Below are positions 27,441 through 35,862 of a DNA stretch of 64,000 bases, piece by piece. Numbering within the stretch: the stretch's first letter is position 1; every line of letters starts with the position of its first letter. The notes beneath the pieces are model-generated. The model saw nothing but the letters and a program-made list of their open reading frames with translations. It was not told the DNA's origin and did no database searches. A program made the translations under genes and the position numbers. Source of the stretch: Oceanicoccus sp. KOV_DT_Chl (GTDB lineage: Bacteria; Pseudomonadota; Gammaproteobacteria; Pseudomonadales; Dasaniaceae); NCBI RefSeq assembly GCF_900120175.1, contig NZ_FQLF01000002.1, positions 1,736,001-1,800,000 of the forward strand, in the 5' to 3' direction.

Positions 27441-27908
27441 TTCTTTGCCACTGACTTTCCTTAGTGTGCCTAATTCTACTTTTGACGGGCAGCTTATAAC
27501 GGCTAAAGCATAAGCCTCAATAGCAGAATTATATGGGATTTCTATTAATGAAACCCATGCGTCCGCCCTAGTGCCAAGCCTCACGCATGTAGTAGTACCA
27601 CTCTCTAGTACTACAGCAATTTCTGCTGGTTCAGCACCATTGCCGCCGACTCTAAACTTATGCTCGCCAGGCCGGACTGCTAATTGGAAATACTCATTTT
27701 CGTTGAGCCTATGTGTGAATACCGTTTCTGACCCAAAATATAATGGGGCAAATTTTGTATGGCTTCCGGACTCACGAAATACCAATAGTTCTGCGCCGTC
27801 ATCGTTGGTGAGCACCCATGACGGCTCTTCTTCCAGAGGCAATGGAGTTACACAACCAATCATGGTTGATGTAAGTAAAACTATGAATATTTTCTCGATG
27901 CTTGTCAT
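27435..27908 (-). CDS. Lipoprotein, cassette C5
   Basis: 157 residues. Lipoprotein signal KIFIVLLTSTMIGC with lipobox Cys. The mature part has ELLVFRESGSHTKFAPLYFGSETVFTHRLNENEYFQLAVRPGEHKFRVGG, which resembles the beta-rich DUF2846 layout (function unknown). The ATG at 27908 gives the canonical signal peptide; an in-frame upstream start at 27938 overlaps attC4. The stop overlaps the GTTA box of attC5. Confidence 0.7.
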   Translation of the reverse strand: MTSIEKIFIVLLTSTMIGCVTPLPLEEEPSWVLTNDDGAELLVFRESGSHTKFAPLYFGSETVFTHRLNENEYFQLAVRPGEHKFRVGGNGAEPAEIAVVLESGTTTCVRLGTRADAWVSLIEIPYNSAIEAYALAVISCPSKVELGTLRKVSGKEM

Positions 27909-27912
27909 GGAA

Positions 27913-27995
27913 TGTAACGCCCACAGCTGCGGCGGCAAAGCCGTAGCGACGAAGGAGCGGAGGTTTTGACGTCCGACAGACTGTGCTTGTTATGG
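27913..27995 (-). repeat. attC4 cassette recombination site
   Basis: 83 bases. TGTAACG (27913-27919) and GTTATGG (27989-27995); inner arms GCGGCGGCAAAGCCG... and CGGAGGTTTTGACGTCCG. Confidence 0.85.
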
Positions 27996-28011
27996 CTTGG
28001 ACTTTTACGCA

Positions 28012-28254
28012 TTAAATTGGCCAATTTTCCTTTTCAATCTCGCCCATAAACCACTTAATCAATTGCATCGGTATTTCTTCCTTGTGGCAGTCAAAGACAA
28101 CCTTGCCGACTTCATCGTAATGAGTGGCCTTGGCGATCACCTCATAAGGCTCGGATGTACGATCAGATAATTCTAGGTACACAGAATCGTTTTGTACGTC
28201 GGTACCGAACAATATTTCGTATTTTCTACCTTCAAACTCTTTTAGTTCACTCAT
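28012..28254 (-). CDS. Small hypothetical protein, cassette C4
   Basis: 80 residues, acidic, no signal peptide: MSELKEFEGRKYEILFGTDV, then YEVIAKATHYDEVGKVVFDCHKEEIPMQLIKWFMGEIEKENW. Family not recognised. Unlike most others, its stop lies about 20 bases before attC4. Confidence 0.65.
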   Translation of the reverse strand: MSELKEFEGRKYEILFGTDVQNDSVYLELSDRTSEPYEVIAKATHYDEVGKVVFDCHKEEIPMQLIKWFMGEIEKENWPI

Positions 28255-28265
28255 AATTCAAGAGC

Positions 28266-28325
28266 CATAACGCCTAGTGCAGCGGCAGCCGGTAAGGCTG
28301 TCGCGCCTGCCACGCCTTGTTATAC
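28266..28325 (-). repeat. attC3 cassette recombination site
   Basis: 60 bases, the classical 59-base-element length. CATAACG (28266-28272) and GTTATAC (28319-28325), inner arms GCGGCAGCC / GGCTGTCGC. Confidence 0.9.
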
Positions 28326-28778
28326 GTTTTTTAGAGTTCGATTCCGCCATAACTCCTCAACCTCGCTCATCTCAGGCTGCTCACTAAAAATTGGAAGCCC
28401 GTCATCTATACCTGCCCAGCTAACAGCACTTTTGGCCCAAACATGAGCCACAGGTGGATACGTATCAGGACTATCCAGTGTCGCTAATTTTATAGTGCGG
28501 AACTCAGGGAAATCAGCGCCGCCACTAAATAGGTGAGTGCCACATTTAGGGCAAAACTCCTTAAAGTTTCCGCTACCGCTATCAGCGATGTCACTGTGCT
28601 TAGCTGGGCTGCCTTTAACTAGCTTAATACTATTGGGAGGCATGCAGGCCAGGGCCGCATAGGGTGCGCTATGCGCTTTTTGGCAATCTCTACAATGACA
28701 CTTTACTGATGTTAATGGCTCGCCATCACACTCGTAACGAATATAGCCACATAAACATCCGCCAGCCACTGTGTCCAT
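28320..28778 (-). CDS. GFA / CENP-V-type zinc-binding protein, cassette C3
   Basis: 152 residues. GFA zinc sites: GGCLCGYIRYE, VKCHCRDCQKAHSAPYA and FCPKCGTHLF; then VWAKSAVSWAGIDDGLPIF. Members include glutathione-dependent formaldehyde-activating enzymes, but most are uncharacterised. Intact, unlike the second GFA gene at 24004. The stop overlaps the GTTA of attC3. Confidence 0.9.
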   Translation of the reverse strand: MDTVAGGCLCGYIRYECDGEPLTSVKCHCRDCQKAHSAPYAALACMPPNSIKLVKGSPAKHSDIADSGSGNFKEFCPKCGTHLFSGGADFPEFRTIKLATLDSPDTYPPVAHVWAKSAVSWAGIDDGLPIFSEQPEMSEVEELWRNRTLKNV

Positions 28779-28809
28779 TTATGTATCCTTGCTCAGAAGC
28801 ATGGCAACG

Positions 28810-28898
28810 TATAACGCCGAGTGAATGGGCCGCGTTGCTGTGAAACAGCGCTTTTAGCGGTCCAGCCCGAAGGGCGATCATTGCACGTTTTGTTAAGT
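28810..28898 (-). repeat. attC2 cassette recombination site
   Basis: 89 bases. TATAACG (28810-28816) and GTTAAGT (28892-28898). Shares both arms with attC5 and differs mainly in the middle, the variable terminal structure of attC. Confidence 0.9.
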
Positions 28899-29243
28899 GT
28901 TTGCACCCATTGCCCAAATATCAATGCTGCCGTTAATGGCGAATACAACAGCAGCAACAATTATTGATGTTGAGCTAAGTGCATATGTGCCAATTAATGC
29001 GCCGAGATATGACGCACGTTCTTTGCTTGTACCTTGAGCCAATTGTTCAAAGTTTATCAGCTTCATGGCTAGTGGAGAGCTCCTTATTAAGTACAAGCCA
29101 ACTGCCAAAACAATTGGTAATGAGCTCCACACTAACATTTGATAGAAAACATTGAAGTTGCACTCTATATAGAAACCGCCCCACATTAACCAGAAACAAT
29201 AGGCGTTTAAAATATTAATAACTATCAAATATGGTAGATGCAT
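28893..29243 (-). CDS. Multi-pass membrane protein, cassette C2
   Basis: 116 residues, about three membrane helices (LIVINILNAYCFWLMWGGFY, MLVWSSLPIVLAVGLYLI, ALIGTYALSSTSIIVAAVVFAI). The start at 29243 is preferred over the GTG at 29252, which lies at the attC1 boundary. Family not recognised. The stop overlaps attC2. Confidence 0.6.
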   Translation of the reverse strand: MHLPYLIVINILNAYCFWLMWGGFYIECNFNVFYQMLVWSSLPIVLAVGLYLIRSSPLAMKLINFEQLAQGTSKERASYLGALIGTYALSSTSIIVAAVVFAINGSIDIWAMGANT

Positions 29244-29251
29244 GACTGACA

Positions 29252-29367
29252 CTTAACGCCCATGTAACCGGCAGTTTTTTGTGGAGGGCTTTTGCGATAA
29301 AATGCAGCGAAGCGAAATGCGCAAAAGGCCGGAGCAAAAAGCTGTCCGGTTGACATGATTGTTAGGA
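29252..29367 (-). repeat. attC1 cassette recombination site
   Basis: 116 bases, the longest. CTTAACG (29252-29258) and GTTAGGA (29361-29367), with long inverted pairing from ATGTAACCGGCAG to CTGTCCGGTTGACAT. Same subfamily as attC8. Confidence 0.88.
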
Positions 29368-29934
29368 GCTTTTGATAAAGTTTGTAAGCGCACTTTTATA
29401 AGCCTTTTGTTCATCGGCAGTAAAGAATGTAACCCAAAATACCGGAAATAATACAATGTGATTATAATTATTTTGGTCAATTTTGTAGCTATATGTTTGG
29501 CCATTCTCATTATTAGTGAAGGTGAAAACATATTGACCTTCCTTTGTACCCCAACTAGGGATTAGCCCAAGCGACAAACCAGTAAGCCATTCTTGTGGAA
29601 GCGCACTCAGTTGCAATTGACGGGAGACATTAACGGATAAGTTTGCTTCAGCGATGTTTGATACTTGGTTGGAAATACACCCAAGTTCACTTAACGTTTT
29701 TTCGGTAGAAGTAATGTAGCCTTGGCGAATTTTCTTCAATGCTTCAACTTGATGCGGATTTTCACCAAAGGAATTGGTATGAGAGCCACTTTGAAGATCA
29801 AGGGTAAAGGTAATTTCGCAGGGAGCTACACTGCTATTTTCAGGAAGCTCATCTCGTAACTCATAAGTGACGATGGTACACCCACTAAGAAATAGTGCCA
29901 CCAATATGAATAACTTTGAACAAATACACTTCAT
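29362..29934 (-). CDS. Lipoprotein, first cassette C1
   Basis: 190 residues. Signal LFILVALFLSGC with lipobox Cys19. The mature part contains TFTLDLQSGSHTNSFGENPHQVEALKKIRQGYITSTEKTLSELGC and SLGLIPSWGTKEGQYVFTFTNNENGQTYSYKID, a predicted beta-rich envelope protein. Family not recognised. AGGAG lies 9 bases before the ATG; these bases are the cassette side of the attI junction, so the ribosome site arrives with the cassette. Confidence 0.75.
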   Translation of the reverse strand: MKCICSKLFILVALFLSGCTIVTYELRDELPENSSVAPCEITFTLDLQSGSHTNSFGENPHQVEALKKIRQGYITSTEKTLSELGCISNQVSNIAEANLSVNVSRQLQLSALPQEWLTGLSLGLIPSWGTKEGQYVFTFTNNENGQTYSYKIDQNNYNHIVLFPVFWVTFFTADEQKAYKSALTNFIKSS

Positions 29935-29943
29935 TATGATTGG

Positions 29944-29956
29944 CTCCTAACGCTTA
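29944..29956 (-). other. attI x C1 junction core
   Basis: On the minus strand GCGTT|AGGAGCC, the expected GTTRRRY-type crossover. The cut would fall between 29949 and 29948. Every attC site here also ends GCGTT on the minus strand, so this marks the junction of attI with the first cassette. The extent of attI towards intI cannot be defined from sequence alone. Confidence 0.65.
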
Positions 29957-30188
29957 TTATATCGACCGGTCGGTATAAGTATTTTTATACAGACTGGTCG
30001 GTATAAGTGGTAAAAACAGAGACAATTGCTGACTGGTCAGTATAAGTCTTTCCATCGGCATTAAGATTTCATCCCTAAGCTTTTGATTTTTATTGTGAAA
30101 GCATAATACCCGCAATTGCAATTAATTCAACCGACGCGTCCTAATTAAATGGGCTATATGCACTTATACGAGACGAGTCGGTATAAGA
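29957..30188. repeat. Four copies of a palindromic GACYGGTC-GTATAA element
   Basis: Copies at 29964-29980, 29992-30008, 30031-30047 and 30172-30188 share the pattern GAC(C/T)GGTC(G/A)GTATAAG (the fourth is GACGAGTCGGTATAAG). Copies 1 and 2 are extended 22-base palindromes (29957-29978 and 29985-30006) with TTATA / TATAA arms around a GACYGGTC core. Copy 3 has a degenerate left arm; copy 4 keeps CTTATAC / GTATAAG arms but with an odd centre. Such palindromes are typical of TetR-family operators. Alternatively they may be accessory integrase-binding repeats of attI. No tetR gene lies in the window. Confidence 0.75.
30103..30130 (-). promoter_or_regulatory. Candidate cassette promoter Pc
   Basis: On the minus strand TTGAAT (complement of 30125-30130), a 16-base spacer, TATTAT (complement of 30103-30108). 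It reads towards the cassettes and lies between operator-like copies 3 and 4. A reasonable sigma70 match, not tested. Confidence 0.4.
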
Positions 30189-30306
30189 TGCCAAAAATCT
30201 CCCAACACCTAATTTTAAGCTTCTGATTTGAAAGGAAAAAATAAGTTGAGCACTTATAATCCGACTTCTAGAGAAAGGGGTAGGCTTTTTCTGATTTTTA
30301 GTTATA

Positions 30307-30322
30307 CTGTATAAAAACACAG
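30307..30322 (+). promoter_or_regulatory. LexA box upstream of intI
   Basis: CTGTATAAAAACACAG is a perfect CTGT-N8-ACAG LexA site, 15 bases before the intI ATG and overlapping possible -10 sequences (TATACT, TATAAA). SOS control of intI is established in other integrons. Confidence 0.85.
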
Positions 30323-30337
30323 GTCAAGGATTGAGCT

Positions 30338-31303
30338 ATGAAAAAAAGCCCTTTTATGCGCAGGGTGCGTGACACACTGCGGCTACAACAAAAAGCGTAT
30401 GCTACCGAGAAAACGTACTGCCACTGGATTCGGTATTTTATTAAACATTATGGCTATCAATCTGATACTGAAATAAAATCTGAGCATGTCGTTCAGTTTT
30501 TGACGTATCTGGCTGTAAACCGACAAGTTTCTCCCAGTACTCAAAATATTGCTTTTAATGCTTTGTTGTTTTTATTTCGCCATGTACTAAAAAAAGAACT
30601 CAAAAATATTGATGCGGTTCGTGCACAGGAGCAACGGCGACTTCCGGTTGTGCTTACCCAGCTCGAAGCTGAAACTATCATTCAACAGTTACCTCAACCT
30701 TATCGGACGATGGTCGAATTGGCTTGGGGTGCCGGTTTAAGAAAAATGGAAATTCTACGTCTGCGTATTAAAGACATCGATTTTCAACGCCACAGTATTA
30801 TCGTTAGAGCCGGCAAAGGGAATAAAGATCGCATTACTGTTCTCCCCACCAGTACTATTGCTGTACTGCGTGAAGCAATACAGCGGACAGAGTATTTGCA
30901 TAAATTAGATATCGCCGAAGGCTTTGGTACTGTAGAAATGCCCTACGCACTCTCTCGCAAATACCCATATGAAGCCAGCAGCTTGCATTGGAAGTTTATT
31001 TTCAGTGCTGAACGGCGCGGTATTGATCCGCGGAGCAAAATTGAACGCCGGCACCACTTGCACCCATCTGCACTGGAAAAACAACTACGTAAAGCTGTCC
31101 GCAAAACCCAAATTGGTAAAAAAATATCTTGTCATACTTTCCGACACACGTTCGCAACTCAATTATTAGAAAGTGGTTACGATATTCGCACCATACAAGA
31201 ATTGCTAGGCCACACCGATGTTAAAACAACACAAATTTATACCCATGTGCTAAATCGTGGCGGTAACGCTGTTATCAGCCCCGCTGATCGACGGCCTATT
31301 TAA
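30338..31303 (+). CDS. intI: Integron integrase IntI
   Basis: 321-residue tyrosine recombinase. Catalytic residues are Arg135 ([10 protein letters not shown]), Lys160 (AGKGNKDR), His266 and Arg269 ([12 protein letters not shown]), His292 (LLGHTDV) and nucleophile Tyr301 (TTQIYTHVL). Residues about 200-250 carry the IntI-specific insertion ([20 protein letters not shown] through [21 protein letters not shown]) that separates integron integrases from XerC/D. It recognises folded attC hairpins and attI. Divergent from the cassettes, the normal layout. Its stop overlaps the stop of the convergent RND gene by 3 bases. It looks intact and functional. Confidence 0.97.
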   Translation: MKKSPFMRRVRDTLRLQQKAYATEKTYCHWIRYFIKHYGYQSDTEIKSEHVVQFLTYLAVNRQVSPSTQNIAFNALLFLFRHVLKKELKNIDAVRAQEQRRLPVVLTQLEAETIIQQLPQPYRTMVELAWGAGLRKMEILRLRIKDIDFQRHSIIVRAGKGNKDRITVLPTSTIAVLREAIQRTEYLHKLDIAEGFGTVEMPYALSRKYPYEASSLHWKFIFSAERRGIDPRSKIERRHHLHPSALEKQLRKAVRKTQIGKKISCHTFRHTFATQLLESGYDIRTIQELLGHTDVKTTQIYTHVLNRGGNAVISPADRRPI

Positions 31304-34300
31304 ACGCTTATGGGCTCTGAATTTACATTGTCTGCATCTGCTGTTTTTTTGCCTTTTATATCCTCAATAATGCCCAGCAATGCGGGCACAAAACCCAACA
31401 CTAATGTTGTCGATACCAGCAGGCCAAATACCATCGTTATTGCCAAGGGTTGGATGAGCAAAGCCTGTTTTGAGGTCTCAGCCAGAATTGGAAGTAAACC
31501 ACCTATTGTGGTTAACGTTGTGAGAATAACCGGGCGCAGACGTTCTCTGGTGCTTTCGATAATTGCCTGATATAAATCAGCGCCTTCTTCTTCTTTTTGT
31601 TTAACCGTAGTGACCACGATAATAGAATCATTGACTACTATTCCCGCTAAACCTAACAAGCCAATAATACTAAACATGCTCATATTGAAGCCCATTACCC
31701 AATGACCCAATATTGCGCCTATTAAACCGAAGGGAATAATTGACATTACTACCAGAGGCCGACTATAGCTGGTTAACACCCAAGCCAAAATAATATAGAT
31801 AGAAGCAAACGCCAATAACCCACCGACTTTAACCCCGGCAGCAGCCTCTTGTTGTTCATCGGCTTTACCTTTCAGCGCAAACTGTACACCGTATTTTTTT
31901 CTGATATCAGGCTCAATAGTCGCGCCAAATGCTTTTAGCACAGCGCCAGGGGTGGTGACATGTGGATCTATTTCGCCTTCTACAGAAACCTGTCTTAAAC
32001 CGTCTTCGCGTAGTATCTGCGAAAAGCCGACTGTTTGATTAAAACTAACCACTTCACTAAGTGGAACTCGGCTTAAACCCTCTGCAGGTACTAAATAAAG
32101 GTCCCGCAAGTTCACACTGTCCTTGCTGTGCTCAGGGTGTTTTACTCTGACGATTATTTCTTCCTGGTCCTGACTAAAGCGTTTCGCTATCGCACCTTCA
32201 TAGGCATTGCGAATTTGCCCTGCTACCGACTGTGTAGTGAAACCCATCGCCCGACCCTGCGGAGTCAATTCTATAATAATTTCTTCTTTGCCCCACGGCA
32301 GATTATCTTCCAGCGCCAATACGCCGGGTAGTTTTTCTAATTGCAAACGGGCCTCGGTAGCAGCAGCTTTTAGCGTTTTTAAATCAGCACCGAACAAGCG
32401 AATATCAATAGCTTTGCCCGGCGGCCCACCATCTTTGCGTTCCGTGATCGTCAGACGCTCCAAACCGGGTAATGGTTTAATGGCTTGCTGCCAGGCATTG
32501 ATAAACTGCGGTGTTCGCACTTTACGCTTTTCGCCGCCTACCAGCTCAATGGTCAATCCTCCCAGGTTATCTCCCGTAACCCGCAACGCATCCTGCCTGC
32601 CCTCTACCTGACCAATAGTGCTAACGGCAATTGAAATTAATCCGCCTTTGCCGGCTGTAAGCTCACTCTCTGCCTGACGTGCAGCACGCTCTAATTCCGC
32701 CAGCATATCAATTGTTTTTTCACGCGAACTGCCTGGACTGAAACCAAAATTGGCAAATGTCGTGTTATTTTCTACGTTGGGAAAAAATTCAAACCCCACC
32801 CGTCCGGTAGCCATCATCGCCCCGGACAGTACAAAAACACCTAATGCCAACATTAACGCGGCATAGCGCTCCCTATAGCAAAATTTCACAAAACTTAAAA
32901 AATAAGTATCACGAAAATGATCAAAGCGCTGATTGAATTTTATTCGCCAGGAGCGGTTTTGTGACTGATCGGTATCACGTAATGAATGCAATAAATGCGC
33001 AGGCAGAATCAAAAAACATTCCACTAAACTAGCGATGATTATTGCAATCATCGTTTTCGGTAGCTCGGATTGAATTTGGCCAATAGCGCTGCCAATCATT
33101 AAGATCGGGAAAAAAGCCATAATTGTGGTTAATGACGCGGCCATAACCGGCGCAAACATCATTTTTGTACCTTTCAAAACAGCGTCGGTACGTGACATCC
33201 CTTGACTGTATAATCGCGCTACTTGTTCACCCACAACTATTGCATCGTCAACAATAATACCCAGGCCCATAATCAAGGCAAACATGCTGATTAAATTTAA
33301 GCTTAAGCCCATCAACGACATAATGCCCAGGGTCGCCATTAATGAGATAGGTATACCTGCGGCTACCCAGAATGCCAACCGGCCGGATAAAAATATATAT
33401 AAGATGCCAATAACCAATAGTAAACCGGTAAAACCATTGCTCAACAACATACCGATGCGTTCCACTACTAATAAAGCAAATACATCGTATTGTTTTATTG
33501 TCAGGGATGAGGGTAATCCCGGTGTAATTTCTTTTAAGTAATCCTGAACTTTTTGGTTAGCATAAATAGAGTCTTCATTCGTCGCGCGTTTAATTCTGAG
33601 AGTTACTGAAGGGTTTAGTCCCAGCCGATGAGAGGGCCTGTTTTTTTCTAACGCTTCTTCGATTATTGCGATATCTTTTAACCGGATTTTTTCTCCGGTA
33701 TTAAGCGCTTTAATTTCTATTTCGCCAAGTTCTGTAGAATTTCTTGCCAAACCGTTGCTACGAACTTGTTTTGAAACACCGCCGGTCTCGATGCTGCCCG
33801 ACGGAAGATCTATACTTGATTGGCCTATGATGTCAGCCACTTGCTGAATGGAAAGATCCAAAGACCGCAAAGTATAATCTGAAATTTGTACCCACAACTC
33901 ACGGTCTCTAGCGCCATCAATTTCAATATGTTCTATACCGCGATCCAACAAATCGTCGCGCATTTTCTGGGCAATAAACTTTAACGCTTGCTCTGAATAC
34001 GGTCCGGACACCTCCAAACTCACCACATTATCGCGAGGCGTTACCTGCGTAATAATGGGCTTTTCAATTTCCGAGGGTAATGTCGTTAAACGCGCTACCG
34101 CAGCCTGAATATCCGTAAGCGCTTTAGACATGCTGGTATCTTCAACATACTCCACGGTAATCGTGGCCTGGCCTTCGTAAGCGACAGCCTGTACTTTTTT
34201 AACACCATCAAGAAATCGCAGCTCTGGTTCCATTGCCTGGATAATATTACTTTCGACATCTTCCGGGCTGGCACCGGGCCACTGCACCGCTAACGTAATG

Positions 34301-34440
34301 ATATCCAGACCAAAGGTTGGCATCACTTGCCGATTCAAACTGCTGACACCATAAAGTCCTAATAGAATCATCAGGATCATTAATAAATTGGCGGCGTTGC
34401 GGTGCCGGACAAATACTTCAATCAAGCCAGACTTATTCAT
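31300..34440 (-). CDS. RND efflux pump permease (HAE1/AcrB-like)
   Basis: 1046 residues with 12 membrane helices and two large periplasmic loops. The N-terminal part reads [28 protein letters not shown], and the proton-relay helix contains [16 protein letters not shown] (the paired Asp). The C-terminal half has [17 protein letters not shown]. It works with the adaptor encoded just upstream and overlapping by one base; no TolC-like channel is adjacent. The substrate is unknown. Confidence 0.95.
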   Translation of the reverse strand: MNKSGLIEVFVRHRNAANLLMILMILLGLYGVSSLNRQVMPTFGLDIITLAVQWPGASPEDVESNIIQAMEPELRFLDGVKKVQAVAYEGQATITVEYVEDTSMSKALTDIQAAVARLTTLPSEIEKPIITQVTPRDNVVSLEVSGPYSEQALKFIAQKMRDDLLDRGIEHIEIDGARDRELWVQISDYTLRSLDLSIQQVADIIGQSSIDLPSGSIETGGVSKQVRSNGLARNSTELGEIEIKALNTGEKIRLKDIAIIEEALEKNRPSHRLGLNPSVTLRIKRATNEDSIYANQKVQDYLKEITPGLPSSLTIKQYDVFALLVVERIGMLLSNGFTGLLLVIGILYIFLSGRLAFWVAAGIPISLMATLGIMSLMGLSLNLISMFALIMGLGIIVDDAIVVGEQVARLYSQGMSRTDAVLKGTKMMFAPVMAASLTTIMAFFPILMIGSAIGQIQSELPKTMIAIIIASLVECFLILPAHLLHSLRDTDQSQNRSWRIKFNQRFDHFRDTYFLSFVKFCYRERYAALMLALGVFVLSGAMMATGRVGFEFFPNVENNTTFANFGFSPGSSREKTIDMLAELERAARQAESELTAGKGGLISIAVSTIGQVEGRQDALRVTGDNLGGLTIELVGGEKRKVRTPQFINAWQQAIKPLPGLERLTITERKDGGPPGKAIDIRLFGADLKTLKAAATEARLQLEKLPGVLALEDNLPWGKEEIIIELTPQGRAMGFTTQSVAGQIRNAYEGAIAKRFSQDQEEIIVRVKHPEHSKDSVNLRDLYLVPAEGLSRVPLSEVVSFNQTVGFSQILREDGLRQVSVEGEIDPHVTTPGAVLKAFGATIEPDIRKKYGVQFALKGKADEQQEAAAGVKVGGLLAFASIYIILAWVLTSYSRPLVVMSIIPFGLIGAILGHWVMGFNMSMFSIIGLLGLAGIVVNDSIIVVTTVKQKEEEGADLYQAIIESTRERLRPVILTTLTTIGGLLPILAETSKQALLIQPLAITMVFGLLVSTTLVLGFVPALLGIIEDIKGKKTADADNVNSEPISV

Positions 34441-35678
34441 TACAGCGCATCACTTTGGTTTACTACTGGCGGAGGCGTTGTTGCTGACAACTGATCTCCC
34501 ACCATGGATACATTCACTTTAATACCAGGGCCGCCTTCTCGAATTTGGGTAACGACTATGGGTTCACCGTTTTTAATTACAGGTTCGACGTTACTTTGAA
34601 TAATTAAATCGCTACCGTAACTACCTAGCACTTTGATGGCGCGAGTTTCTAATCGATCACTTACCACAGCATAAACTTCACTACGGCCATATACTGCTGT
34701 CTCAGGCACCACTAACACATTGTTATAGCTGCGATCAGCCAGGCTAACTTCTACAAATGCGCCAGGGCGCAATGGTGCTTTTTGTAACTCTTTTTCCGTT
34801 GCATGGATAACCGCATACATATCGACACCACCCGTTTCAGACGCTATTTGCGCACCCTGACGATCAACCACACCGCGGTATCGGTATTGCTGCTCACCTA
34901 CTTGCCAACGAATATCTACCGCCTGACCAACGACTGTCCCACGCTGCTGCAGGATGCGTCCAAATTGCGCATTCGATAGACTAAAACGAACCTCTAGTCG
35001 CTGGGCATCAATAACCAGCGCTACCTTATCGTTTGTGGATAAACGCGCACCTAACTCAGCTGCAACTTCATCAATAACCCCATCATAAGGCGCCAGCAAT
35101 TTGGTATTGGCCAAATCACGCTCTGCGCGCTTAACCCCCACACCTTTTTGTACCACGATCGATTTTTGTTGCTCTAACGTTAATTCTGCAGTATCCAAAA
35201 ATTGTTGTGAGGCGTCTTTTTTGCGAAACAATTCTTGGGCGCGTATGTATTCACGGGTGAGTAATTCTAATTTTGATCGAGCTTCGGCAAGTTGCGCACG
35301 ATTTTCTTCCAGAATATTTTGATAATCAAACGGGTCAATTTGTAGTAATAAATCGCCTTTTTCAACCCAACCTCCTTCGAGGAATTTTTCTCCCACTGCC
35401 ACGACATTTCCCGCCACTTGAGTGCGTAACTCACTTTGGCGGCCAGCAAAAACTTTACCGTAAAGTTGCAACTGAGGTTGCACGGTTTGGTATTGCGCAG
35501 TGATGGCTTCCACCACCCACTCTTTTTCCGCAATATCCTGCGGCTCTAATCGTGGCCGAGTGAGGATTAATAAATACAGAATCACTGCTACCACAGCGAT
35601 GATCATGAGGGGTAATCCACCACGACGTTGACGGATCTGTTGGAAGAACTTGAGGGCCGAACTGAAAAATGAGGGCAC
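34440..35678 (-). CDS. RND efflux periplasmic adaptor (MFP family)
   Basis: 412 residues. N-terminal membrane anchor (GLPLMIIAVVAVILYLLILTRP), lipoyl-like half-motif AGNVVAVGEKFLEGGWVEKGDLLLQIDPFDYQ, a coiled-coil hairpin (NRAQLAEARSKLELLTREYIRAQELFRK) and the second half KLLAPYDGVIDEVAAELGARLS. First gene of the efflux operon; the permease follows with a one-base overlap. Confidence 0.95.
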   Translation of the reverse strand: MPSFFSSALKFFQQIRQRRGGLPLMIIAVVAVILYLLILTRPRLEPQDIAEKEWVVEAITAQYQTVQPQLQLYGKVFAGRQSELRTQVAGNVVAVGEKFLEGGWVEKGDLLLQIDPFDYQNILEENRAQLAEARSKLELLTREYIRAQELFRKKDASQQFLDTAELTLEQQKSIVVQKGVGVKRAERDLANTKLLAPYDGVIDEVAAELGARLSTNDKVALVIDAQRLEVRFSLSNAQFGRILQQRGTVVGQAVDIRWQVGEQQYRYRGVVDRQGAQIASETGGVDMYAVIHATEKELQKAPLRPGAFVEVSLADRSYNNVLVVPETAVYGRSEVYAVVSDRLETRAIKVLGSYGSDLIIQSNVEPVIKNGEPIVVTQIREGGPGIKVNVSMVGDQLSATTPPPVVNQSDAL

Positions 35679-35814
35679 GGTTAAACAATCCTTGATAAAT
35701 CACTGTAAGTACTGACGTAAACAGTCTCATTATATGAAACTATCCGGGAACAGAGTGATTTTTACCCGTGTTTTACTTTCCTTAACAAATCTATGGACAA
35801 CTGAGGGCTACAGA

Positions 35815-35848
35815 TACACCAATCCCTGCGATATCAGGGATTGGTGTA
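35815..35848. repeat. Perfect 14-bp hairpin
   Basis: TACACCAATCCCTG (35815-35828) and CAGGGATTGGTGTA (35835-35848) with a 6-base loop. No T run on either strand, so not a classical terminator. It lies just after the amidohydrolase stop and before the efflux promoter region. Confidence 0.8.
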
Positions 35849-35862
35849 AGTTTGAAATGCAG

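Noticed and set aside
30338-31303. Possible XerC/D-type or phage integrase
   Set aside because: The IntI-specific insertion and the neighbouring attC array support an integron integrase.
24004-31303. CRISPR array from repeated similar motifs
   Set aside because: Spacing is gene-sized and the repeats are paired attC arms, not direct repeats with uniform spacers.
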